Positions 33,448-40,883 of a stretch of DNA of 64,000 nt are shown here, piece by piece. The first letter of the stretch is position 1. The number at the start of each line of letters is the position of its first letter. The position numbers and the translations under genes were made by a program. Location: contig CAWIMX010000001.1 of assembly GCA_963837345.1 (NCBI GenBank), positions 1,736,001 through 1,800,000 on the forward strand. The letters are read 5' to 3'. The notes under the pieces were generated by a model. It worked only from the letters and a program-made list of their open reading frames with translations, was not told the origin of the DNA and made no database searches. The stretch comes from CAWIMX01 sp963837345. Its GTDB lineage: Bacteria; Acidobacteriota; Vicinamibacteria; Vicinamibacterales; CAVVIG01.

Positions 33448-34926
33448 GTGCACCCGCCCGCCGCGAGGGAGCCCGGACCGCCCGGCCGATCCCTGCGCGT
33501 CAAGTTCGTCCTTCCGGCGCTGACCGAGGCAACCGACCCGTCATGGCGGCCCATCAAGTATTCGCTCTTTCCGCCGCTGGGCCTGGCGACCCTCGCGGCG
33601 TACCTCGCGCCCGACGACGAGGCGACGATCGAAGACGAACATGTCGCGCCAATCCGTCTCGACGACCGGCCCGATCTGGTGGTGATTCAGGTCTACATCA
33701 CCAGCGCCCGCCGGGCGTACCGGCTCGCGGACCACTACCGGGCCCGAGGCGCGTTCGTCGCCCTGGGCGGTCTGCACGTGACGGCGCTTCCCGAGGAAGC
33801 GGCCCCGCATGCCGACGCGGTGTTCCTCGGTCCCGGCGAGCAGACCTTCCCGCGTTTTCTCGACGATCTGCGCGGCAACCGCGCCGCGCGCCGATACGTG
33901 TCGACATCGGGCCGGACGCTGGATCGCCTGCCGCCGATCCGACGCGATCTGATCGACCGGCGTCGGTACCTCGTGCCGAACTCGATCGTCGTCACACGAG
34001 GCTGCCCCCAGCACTGCGATTTCTGCTACAAGGACGCCTTCTTCGACGGCGGCCGCTCGTTCTACACGCAGCGCGTCGACGACGCGCTCGCCGAGATCGC
34101 GCGGCTGCCCGGCCGGCATCTGTACTTCCTCGACGATCACCTGTTCGGCGACCGCCGCTTTGCGGCTGCCCTGTTCGACGGCATGCGCGGCATGCGCCGG
34201 CTCTTCCAGGGCGCCGCGACCGTGGATTCGATTCTGCACGGCGACCTCGTCGACCGCGCGGCCGCGGCGGGCCTGCGCAGCCTGTTCGTCGGATTCGAGA
34301 CGCTGACGCCGGGCAATCTCACACGGGCCAACAAGCGCCAGAACCTGGGCCGCGACTATGCGGCCGTGACCCGTCGGCTGCACGACCTCGGCATCATGAT
34401 CAACGGCAGCTTCGTCTTCGGCATGGACGACGACGACGACGATGTGTTCCGGCGGACGGTCGACTGGGCGATCGCGCAGGGCATCACCACCGCGACGTTC
34501 CACATCCAGACGCCGTACCCCGGGACGCGGCTCTTTGCGCGCATGCAGGACGAGGGGCGCCTTCTGACGCGCGACTGGGATCGCTACGACACGCGCCACG
34601 TGGTGTTCCGTCCGTCACGGCTGACGCCGCGGGCGCTGAAGGACGGCTACGACTGGGCGTATCGAGAGTTCTACCGCTGGCCGTCGATTGTTCGGGGCGC
34701 GCTCGCGCACGGATCCGTGAAGCACCAGGTGAAACACTTCCTGTATGCGGCGGGCTGGAAGAAGTTCGAGCGCCTGTGGGACGGCGTGATTCGCGCCCGC
34801 CAGCTGCGCACGATGACGCCGGTGCTCGAAGGCGTGCTGTCGAAGGTCACCGACGAGCGGCCGCCGGCGCGAGCCGCCGCTCAATCCACTGTGACGCGCC
34901 GCGCGTCGATCTCGCCCGTGCCTTGA
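33448..34926 (+). CDS. B12-binding-domain radical SAM protein
   Basis: A 492-residue protein with an N-terminal cobalamin-binding-like Rossmann region (about 20-160; VKFVLPALTEAT, PPLGLATLAAYL, VALGGLHVTALPEEA) and a radical SAM core with Cys186-x3-Cys190-x2-Cys193 (CPQHCDFCYKD) for the [4Fe-4S] cluster. It resembles BchE/HpnJ-type enzymes that modify hydrophobic or polyketide-like substrates. The region after the core (about 380-470) is family-specific. The GTG start fits the promoter location. Substrate and pathway are not evident. It is the last chromosomal gene before the genomic island. Confidence 0.88.
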   Translation: MHPPAAREPGPPGRSLRVKFVLPALTEATDPSWRPIKYSLFPPLGLATLAAYLAPDDEATIEDEHVAPIRLDDRPDLVVIQVYITSARRAYRLADHYRARGAFVALGGLHVTALPEEAAPHADAVFLGPGEQTFPRFLDDLRGNRAARRYVSTSGRTLDRLPPIRRDLIDRRRYLVPNSIVVTRGCPQHCDFCYKDAFFDGGRSFYTQRVDDALAEIARLPGRHLYFLDDHLFGDRRFAAALFDGMRGMRRLFQGAATVDSILHGDLVDRAAAAGLRSLFVGFETLTPGNLTRANKRQNLGRDYAAVTRRLHDLGIMINGSFVFGMDDDDDDVFRRTVDWAIAQGITTATFHIQTPYPGTRLFARMQDEGRLLTRDWDRYDTRHVVFRPSRLTPRALKDGYDWAYREFYRWPSIVRGALAHGSVKHQVKHFLYAAGWKKFERLWDGVIRARQLRTMTPVLEGVLSKVTDERPPARAAAQSTVTRRASISPVP

Positions 34927-35134
34927 CAGATCGCTGTGCCGTCGAGATCGAAGGACTCGAGCCTGCAACTGCGCGTGAATCGATCCGTTGGAAAGTGGTG
35001 GGCCAGAACACTGCGAGTTGGAACCAGGTCAGCAGCTGGTTGAGATCGATCGAAGCGCTACGGAGATGAAGGGCTTGTGGCTAGCGTTCGAATCCTGCGC
35101 GGACAGGCGCGGCCCTCAGGACCACTCCTGAGTC

Positions 35135-35951
35135 TCAGGTTCTCGCTAGCCGTCTCAAGAGCGTCCGATATCGATTGATGAACGCATCGACGACGTCCGC
35201 TCCATCGTAGAACGCATCAGAATCCACGCCGTCTCTCTCGGTAAGGTCGCACATTTCCCGAACTGCCCTGATGTCCTTAAACGACACTTCGGTTCCTTCG
35301 TTCCGATACCCGATCTTGCCCATGAATTTCTGTTCGGTCCGAGCTCGCCGAAACAAGCCGCCAGGGATCTCGTACTCCTTTAGCACATCTACGCGGTTGC
35401 TGTTGGACGCCCCAAGAGACACGCGAAACCGCGAGAGTATTTGCCGCAGTTGTCGATAGGTCACAGGACGTTCGCCCTTCTTCAACGGGCCGACCCGTCG
35501 CTTCAACCAGTCCCGGATCGCAGCGACCTCCTCATCAGGATCTCGTCGCGCGTGCAGCTTGTCAGGACGCCTGCGATCGGCTCGAACGCCGACGGTATGG
35601 TCCGCGATGCTCAGCATCAGCTGGTAGAGATCCGACTCGCTTGCGCTTCTGACACAAAGGTGGTTCTTGTCCAAGTGCACCAGCATTGCGACAAGAGCCT
35701 GTACGCTTGTTGCCGTTGTGGAACGGGTGATCGCAGCAAATACCAAATGCCAAAGTCGCTGCATTGCCGAGCGGTTCTGGATACTTGAGAGTCGTACCAT
35801 GTCCCGTGTGCTGCCGGTGAACCGCGGACTCAAGGAGACTCTGAGCACGGACTCCCATCACCCCAATTGGGTCTCCACTGCTGGCAAAATCTTTGGCCAG
35901 CTCCTCGTGAATTCGTAGAACCTCACCGGGCGCGAGCGTCTCGAGTGCCAT
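35135..35951 (-). CDS. Doc/Fic-family protein with C-terminal extension, +1 frameshift near 35698
   Basis: 271 residues after restoring one frame break. The Fic/Doc motif HPFHNGNKRT binds the nucleotide phosphates. The preceding LEPLG-type and following ALVAMLVHLDKNHL regions match death-on-curing proteins. Beyond the ~130-residue Doc core there is a second basic segment (RPVTYRQLRQILSRFRVSLGA and later) that I do not recognise; it may be an added domain. The frame break is one extra C in a CC pair at 35698-35699 (plus strand) directly after the motif. Doc proteins modify translation factors by phosphorylation or AMP transfer. No antitoxin gene is evident beside it. Confidence 0.7.
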
Positions 35952-36072
35952 CGATATCAGCCGCTGCTGCGCCGATCGTCGCTTCCGAAAACCGACTTGT
36001 GAGTCGCACCAAGACGGGAATTGGGACCTCTAGGCACGTTGGATAATGGTGCCGCCGACTCCATTCCGTCGC

Positions 36073-36660
36073 TCACAGACCGATCACCCTGTTCCAGTCA
36101 GCCACGTACATGTAGATGCGCTGGAACTCCGTGGGCAACAGCATTCGATTGTGCGCAATGAAATTCCGCGTTTTTTCGAGCTCGTCCATGCGCTGTTTCA
36201 GCCAATGCTGCGAAGGAATCAGATCCTCAAAATGCTGCCACTTGTCGACGATGATGCTTGACAGATCTCCGAAGTCGACAAATCCGAGGATGTCTCCCTT
36301 ATCTCCTTCGAGCCACGAATCCTTTAGAGCAATTTCTCTGCGAGATTCAGCATTTTTCTTCGCCTTCGGGGTGAGCTTCTCTTGCCAGTCAACGCCTTCT
36401 TTTTCTTCCAAAGTTTGCCGGATCAGGGCTCGTATCTCGTTCTCGAAGCAATGCAGGACCGCATACAGGCGCGCCATTTCAAGTGCTCGATTGCGCCGGA
36501 CAACGCTGAATGGAGCCAAGGCGTCGGAGAGGAGGCGCTCCTCCGCCTGCCCCGACTCCGCACCGACTTGAATTCCCGCAGATTGAAATGTTTCGGCCTC
36601 TGATTCAAGCATCAGTCCACGGAAGAGAAAGTCCCTGAGGTCTTTCAGTTCAGCGCTCAA
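36073..36660 (-). CDS. Swt1-family HEPN-domain protein
   Basis: A 195-residue all-helical protein with the HEPN RNase motif R165-N-F-I-A-H170 (Rx4H) in ELEKTRNFIAHNRMLL. The context (ARLYAVLHCFENEIRALI, then FVDFGDLSSIIVDKWQHFEDL) is that of Swt1-type HEPN domains, which are usually found next to DUF5343. HEPN proteins act as RNases in toxin-antitoxin and phage-defence systems. The 3' end of DUF5343 overlaps its start by 11 bases. It is among the AT-richest genes of the window. Confidence 0.78.
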   Translation of the reverse strand: MSAELKDLRDFLFRGLMLESEAETFQSAGIQVGAESGQAEERLLSDALAPFSVVRRNRALEMARLYAVLHCFENEIRALIRQTLEEKEGVDWQEKLTPKAKKNAESRREIALKDSWLEGDKGDILGFVDFGDLSSIIVDKWQHFEDLIPSQHWLKQRMDELEKTRNFIAHNRMLLPTEFQRIYMYVADWNRVIGL

Positions 36661-37285
36661 GCAGGTGCTCCTTGAGTGACTTAAAGATCGCGTTGAATAC
36701 CTCGACGTCCTTCGTCGCAGGCAAATGAATCTGAATGTTGTAGTGCAGCGCCGGGGCTACTCTACGGTTGTCATCTCCGTCATGAGCCCGATCATCAGGC
36801 GAAGGCGGCGGCACCTGAATGGTCGCCGGTGGCTCCACTTTGGCCTCCTTGTTCTCGGGGGACGCCGCCTGCAGATCGGCAAGACCGAGCAGGGCAAAAA
36901 AAGTGGCCGTCATCAACTGAGCGACGCGATCGCTGGTGTTGTGCGTACTCTTGAATTTGCCCTCAAGCAACGCTCGATCGGCGTCGGTCGGATGTTCTTT
37001 GAGCACGAACAGGTCCCGATAGGCCTCGCGAATAGCCTCTCCCATCACCTTGCGAGCTTGGGCCTTACTTCGATACTCGTGGTAGCGCGGAGTGGGCACC
37101 CCTTCAGGCGTCAGAAAGCCGAGGGCCTTCAGCAGCGGGATCAGCGCCCGGTGGTTTGAAGAATTGAACCCAAGATCGACCAAGTGCTGACGAGTAAACT
37201 GGTCCGGCGCTTGACCCTGCTGAATCTTTGCGAAGAAATCCGGCAGCTGGCCATAGACTTGGACGTACGTGTCGGTTAGAGGCAT
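36650..37285 (-). CDS. DUF5343-domain protein, partner of the HEPN protein
   Basis: A 211-residue protein. The N-terminal 120 residues show the DUF5343 pattern: LPDFFAKIQQGQAPDQFTRQ, then DLGFNSSNHRALIPLLKALGFL-TPEGVPT and IREAYRDLF. The C-terminal part is a linker rich in Pro/Asp (EAKVEPPATIQVPPPSPDD) and ends with an LHYNIQIHLPATKDVEVFNAIFKSLKEHL strand-helix unit. I chose ATG 37285, because the open frame upstream is unrelated. It is encoded upstream of the HEPN gene and overlaps it by 11 bases. A winged-helix-like fold is plausible but inferred. Confidence 0.72.
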   Translation of the reverse strand: MPLTDTYVQVYGQLPDFFAKIQQGQAPDQFTRQHLVDLGFNSSNHRALIPLLKALGFLTPEGVPTPRYHEYRSKAQARKVMGEAIREAYRDLFVLKEHPTDADRALLEGKFKSTHNTSDRVAQLMTATFFALLGLADLQAASPENKEAKVEPPATIQVPPPSPDDRAHDGDDNRRVAPALHYNIQIHLPATKDVEVFNAIFKSLKEHLLER

Positions 37286-37399
37286 TGATGTGCCCCGCTG
37301 CTGGTTCTGGTCATACGGTCCTTTGCATCGAAGCGACGAAAACAGTCGGCCCCTGGTCACGGTGCGCGAGGCTCACTGACCGCTCGGATCGGTGTCGGC

Positions 37400-37673
37400 C
37401 TATGCGGCCAGAGCGGGCCTGTAGTCCTGCTCCGCGAGCGGCGGCTCACCAAGCTCCGCGAGGAGCTGGTTGAGGCGATCTAGAGGGACCGCCTGCGGCG
37501 CAGTGATCTCGACACCCAGCGGCTCGGCCAGACGCGGCGTAATCGACGATGAGCAGCCCATCCGGCGATGCCACGGTCCGCGCACTCTTCTCGCCGGTTG
37601 GGTGCGAGAGGTGCAGGTACGCCGCAAATGTCCGGCCCTTCCGAAAGGTCACCTGCAGCGAGCGCTCCGTCAT
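37400..37673 (-). CDS. DUF2283-like small protein, +1 frameshift near 37523
   Basis: 90 residues after correcting one extra base near 37523. It opens MTERSLQVTFRKGRTFAAYL and continues with DGLLIVDYAASGRPLGVEITAPQ, the DUF2283 pattern (a short beta protein often paired with DUF4258). The start ATG overlaps the DUF4258 stop (ATGA). The pairing suggests a toxin-antitoxin-like module with this as the likely antitoxin, by analogy only. Confidence 0.6.
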
Positions 37674-37927
37674 TGGGACACCTCGTAAGCGGTCACGACG
37701 ACGAGCAACTTGGCCTCGGCGTCTGGCTCGACGATCACGGCCCACGGGCCTTGCCCGCGTTGGGTGTGGATCATGAATCTGCCCTCCACGACGCTGGCTT
37801 CGAACCCGGTGGCTCTCTCCAGCATAGCGCGGACCTCCACCTCGGTCACGCCTCGTTGTTCCATGCGCAATTCGGCGTGGCCGGTGAACGAAAGATCCCA
37901 ATTCCACCACTCCGGGAAGGTCGGCAT
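37670..37927 (-). CDS. DUF4258 small protein (toxin-like)
   Basis: An 85-residue protein: FTGHAELRMEQRGVTEVEVRAML is the DUF4258 core with the conserved His/Arg that in this group is compared with RelE-like folds. It ends AKLLVVVTAYEVSQ. ATG start; coupled to the downstream DUF2283 gene by 4 bases. Confidence 0.68.
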   Translation of the reverse strand: MPTFPEWWNWDLSFTGHAELRMEQRGVTEVEVRAMLERATGFEASVVEGRFMIHTQRGQGPWAVIVEPDAEAKLLVVVTAYEVSQ

Positions 37928-38042
37928 CGAGCCCTCTTGGCGGTCGATCGTAGCACCCGGTCACACGTCAGAGATGCCGTCAGACTTTCGTTCGCCCGGC
38001 AGTGTGCGTGTTGAGCGACCATTGCTCAATCAGGACTCCGAG

Positions 38043-38091
38043 AGGGGGAACACCGAGGGGGAACAGGGCCTCCGCGCGAGGTGTTCCCCCT
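38043..38091. repeat. 12-bp inverted repeat with 25-base spacer
   Basis: AGGGGGAACACC at 38043-38054 and GGTGTTCCCCCT at 38080-38091 are exact complements. A further AGGGGGAACA copy occurs inside the spacer in direct orientation. Possible terminator, operator or recombination site. Confidence 0.7.
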
Positions 38092-38261
38092 GGATTCGTC
38101 TGCGTCGAGGACTTGTCCTAGTCGATGAACAGGACTGGCGCGCGGCGGGTGCATCCCGCAACTGCAGATCGTTGTGCAAGTTGCAGCCCGTCGTCCTCGG
38201 GCGGCGATCTGTGCCGCCCGCCTAGTGGCGCCATTGCCGGAGCAGTCGCCAACAGCAATCC

Positions 38262-38338
38262 CGTGGCGTGAGCGACCACCTGAATTGACCCCTGGGCCTG
38301 CCAAGCCCGCGGCCACAGATGTGGTCGCTCACGCCACG
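38262..38338. repeat. 18-bp perfect inverted repeat with 41-base spacer
   Basis: CGTGGCGTGAGCGACCAC (38262-38279) and GTGGTCGCTCACGCCACG (38321-38338) are exact complements. The length and spacing resemble transposon ends brought together or a paired recombinase binding site. No transposase gene is between them. Confidence 0.75.
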
Positions 38339-39011
38339 CAGAAGGACGTCGGCTCTCAACGGCAGCGGACGTTTCGCCGCGGATATCGCGAGTGCTTCAA
38401 CCGGTTCTCCGTCGCAAGATCCATGACGCGATCCTGCCCGTGTTCGCCCGGCGATCCACGCGCTGATCTCGACGTGTGGTCACCTCAGACTCTCCTCAGG
38501 TTCTCCGGAGATTCGGCCGAACTTCCGACGCTAATTCTCGCAAAGAAATCGGCCATCACATGACCAGGATCGAGCTGTGCTCGGCGTCGTCAAGGCTCTC
38601 GCTGCGCTCGACCCTACGGGCTGCGGCCTTGACGCCGCCTGCGCGCAGCTCGAAGGTCGCACTTATGTGATGGCCGACGAAGCTCGTCTTCATTTCTTCA
38701 TTACCGGACTGGCGCATCGGCAGTCGTATCGTGAAGATCTCGTCGGTGCCATCGCGCACCCCTCCGCAGTCCGCCAGACGCGGAGCGCTGTAGCCGACGC
38801 TCTCAGAGCAAAGCTCTCAGCCCCTTCAACAACCATCGATTGATCGCGCACATCTCGTGCGATCAGCGCGTTCGACTTCAAGTCACGCGCTTCGGTGTCG
38901 GCGTCACGCCACATCCACGCTCATCGTCATCGGCGCGCCGGCCCAAGTCGGCGCGCTTCGAGCGCACTCCACCGCATCACGAACGTCTGCATCGAGTTCG
39001 CAGGGGTGCCC

Positions 39012-39272
39012 ATGGAGTACGTCGAACATGCGGATCCAAGGCCGGAGCCGATTTCGATCGCGCGCTGTCGGGAACTGCTCGGCGAGGACGCGGAATCGAT
39101 GACCGATCAGGACATCGAGGACATCCGCCGCCACGCAGAGACGATGGCGTGCATCGTGGTCGAGATGTACCAGGAGCAGAGCCGCGCTCTGCGGGTAGAG
39201 ACGTGCCGCGCAAACGCAGCTTGCCCGCGCCGGCGAATGGATCTACGCTGCCGATCATGGTCGGCGCGGTGA
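39012..39272 (+). CDS. Small acidic protein preceding the serine recombinase
   Basis: An 86-residue protein: EYVEHADPRPEPISIARC, then ELLGEDAESMTDQDIEDIRR and HAETMACIVVEMYQEQ, then a basic tail. It resembles small ORFs often found just before serine recombinases of this type. It overlaps the recombinase start by 16 bases. Function unknown; possibly a directionality or regulatory factor (inference). Confidence 0.6.
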   Translation: MEYVEHADPRPEPISIARCRELLGEDAESMTDQDIEDIRRHAETMACIVVEMYQEQSRALRVETCRANAACPRRRMDLRCRSWSAR

Positions 39273-40774
39273 TCTACGTTCGCGTCAGCACGAAGGAGCA
39301 GACCGAGAATCTCAGCCTGCCGACACAGCTTCGCGCGTGCGAGGAGTACTGCCGCCGCCAGGGCTACGAAGTCCTCGAACGTTTCCACGAGGAAGGCGAG
39401 AGCGCGAAGTCCACCGACCGCAGCCAGCTTCAGAACCTGCTCACGTTCTGCCGGTTGAACAAGGGCCGTGTCCACTTCGTGGTCGTGTTCAACCTGACGC
39501 GCTTCGCGCGCGACAAGTACGACCATTTCGCGCTGCGCTCACTGCTGCAGTCGCTCGGCATCTCGCTGCGATCAGCGACAGAGCCGATCGACGACACCTC
39601 CACCGGCAAGTTGATGGAAGGCGTGCTCGCCGCGTTCGCGCAGTTCGACAACGACTGTCGGTCAGACCGGACCCGCGCCGGCATGAAGGCGGCATTGGAG
39701 CTCGGCCGGTGGGTGTTCCTGGCGCCGATCGGCTACTTGAACGCGCCGCGCGCGATGGGCAAGAGCCTGATGCCCGATCCCGAGCGGGCACCGCTTGTGC
39801 GGCGAGCATTCGAAGAGTACGCGACCGGGCGCTTCACTAAGCAACAGCTCCTCAAGCAGTCAAGAGCCTGGGGCTTGACCAACCGGCGCGGCTGTCCGCT
39901 CACATCGCAAGCGATCGGCGTGCTGCTGCGGAACCAGCTCTATGCCGGCATCGTGGACGTCACCGAGTACGGCGTTCGCGGAAAACGCGGCGACTTCGAG
40001 CCGCTTATCTCCGAGGACCTGTTCTACCGTGTTCAAGCGGTCTTGTCGGGGCGAGTTCCGAGCACCACGCCACAGCAGCGGGCGCACCCGGACTTTCCAC
40101 TACGCGCCTTCGTGCGCTGCGAGTCCTGTGGTCGAGGCCTCACCGGCAGCTGGTCGAAGGGCCGAAGCGAATACTACGCGTACTACCATTGCCGCCCTGG
40201 CTGCCGCGCGGTCAACGTGACGAAGACGAAATTGGAAGGGTTGTTCGCAGACGAATTGGCGCTACTGCAGCCATCGCCAGGCTACATGCGGCTGCTCAAG
40301 GAATCCGTGCTGCAGATCTGGAAGGCGCGGAAAGCAGCGGTGCGTGAGGAGATCGCGAACGCCGAGCGAGCCGCGAAGGCCATTCAAGACAAACTGGACC
40401 GTCTGGACGAGGCGTTCCTCTTCGAGCGTTCGATCGACATCGAGACCTACGACCGCCACGCCGAGAAACTGCGCGAGGAGCTGACGCTCGCGCGGATCGA
40501 CCGTCACTCAGGCCAGCTCGATGAACTCGACGTAGAGGGCATCCTGGCGTTTGCAGAACGCATTCTGCCACGCGCCGCCGATCTGTGGGTACAGGCGTCA
40601 CTCGAACAGCGCCAGCGGTTCCAACAACTGTTCTTTCCGGACGGAATTTCGTTCGATGGAAACGGCTTTGTTGGAACCCGCGTAACCGCACCGGCCTTCA
40701 GCTACTTGGGGGAAATCGAGACTGAAAATGAAAGGATGGTGGACCAGGCCGGGATCGAACCGGCGACCTCATGA
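39257..40774 (+). CDS. Large serine recombinase, C-terminus entering tRNA-Ala
   Basis: A 505-residue protein. N-terminal catalytic resolvase domain with nucleophile Ser11 in AVIYVRVSTKEQ and R-x-x-R-A-G-M in SDRTRAGMKAALE. The central recombinase domain follows (about 170-270), then a zinc ribbon (CESCGRGLTGSW ... HCRPGC) and a coiled-coil (about 345-440). It probably integrates and excises the island. The reading frame continues across the end of the tRNA-Ala gene, so residues after about 490 (RMVDQAGIEPATS) are antisense to the tRNA and belong to the host attachment site. The real protein could end differently in other hosts. Confidence 0.88.
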   Translation: MVGAVIYVRVSTKEQTENLSLPTQLRACEEYCRRQGYEVLERFHEEGESAKSTDRSQLQNLLTFCRLNKGRVHFVVVFNLTRFARDKYDHFALRSLLQSLGISLRSATEPIDDTSTGKLMEGVLAAFAQFDNDCRSDRTRAGMKAALELGRWVFLAPIGYLNAPRAMGKSLMPDPERAPLVRRAFEEYATGRFTKQQLLKQSRAWGLTNRRGCPLTSQAIGVLLRNQLYAGIVDVTEYGVRGKRGDFEPLISEDLFYRVQAVLSGRVPSTTPQQRAHPDFPLRAFVRCESCGRGLTGSWSKGRSEYYAYYHCRPGCRAVNVTKTKLEGLFADELALLQPSPGYMRLLKESVLQIWKARKAAVREEIANAERAAKAIQDKLDRLDEAFLFERSIDIETYDRHAEKLREELTLARIDRHSGQLDELDVEGILAFAERILPRAADLWVQASLEQRQRFQQLFFPDGISFDGNGFVGTRVTAPAFSYLGEIETENERMVDQAGIEPATS

Positions 40775-40812
40775 ATGCCATTCATGCGCGCTCCCAACTG
40801 CGCTACTGGCCC
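40737..40812 (-). tRNA. tRNA-Ala (GGC anticodon)
   Basis: A 76-nt cloverleaf with CCA encoded. Acceptor stem GGGCCAG/CTGGTCC shows the G3-U70 wobble pair that identifies tRNA-Ala. D-arm GCGC-AGTTGGGA-GCGC, anticodon stem CATGA/TCATG with loop ATGGCAT giving anticodon GGC, and T-arm GCCGG-TTCGATC-CCGGC. The serine recombinase gene ends inside its 3' half (on the other strand), so the 3' end is probably the attachment site of the island. Confidence 0.96.
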
Positions 40813-40871
40813 ACTCGACGGTGAGGTGACCTTTCATTGTAGGCGGCGCACTCGCGATCGGTCAACGGCAC

Positions 40872-40877
40872 GATAAT
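40872..40877 (+). promoter_or_regulatory. Candidate -10 element for the SDR gene, leaderless placement
   Basis: GATAAT ending 6 bases before the GTG start. As with the first M16 gene, initiation at the usual distance would be at the start codon. Confidence 0.5.
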
Positions 40878-40883
40878 CCTCGT

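Larger units (their letters stand above)
37928..39011. other. Gene-poor stretch of the island with two inverted repeats
   Basis: About 1.08 kb with no well-supported gene. It holds a 12-bp inverted repeat (38043-38054 / 38080-38091) and an 18-bp inverted repeat (38262-38279 / 38321-38338). One open frame at 38577-38843 (88 codons, plus strand) has a weak GTG start and no homology I can see, so it is not called. This part may be decayed DNA or the recombination site region of the serine recombinase. Confidence 0.5.
34927..40736. mobile_element. Genomic island integrated at the 3' end of tRNA-Ala(GGC); left boundary approximate
   Basis: Between the radical SAM stop and tRNA-Ala there are 5.8 kb with genes of mobile or defence type: Doc/Fic, HEPN plus DUF5343, DUF4258/DUF2283, and a large serine recombinase whose end reaches into the tRNA gene. 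The segment 35.1-37.3 kb is noticeably more AT-rich than the flanks and lacks the tight gene packing. I could not find a second copy of the tRNA 3' end, so the left boundary is inferred from gene content. Confidence 0.55.

Noticed and set aside
34927..35134. Duplicate of the tRNA-Ala 3' end marking the left island boundary
   Set aside because: Only a 9-base match to the tRNA (CAACTGCGC) occurs, which is not enough to call an attachment site.
38577..38843. 88-codon open frame in the island
   Set aside because: Weak GTG start, no ribosome-binding sequence, no recognisable protein features; overlaps a low-information region.
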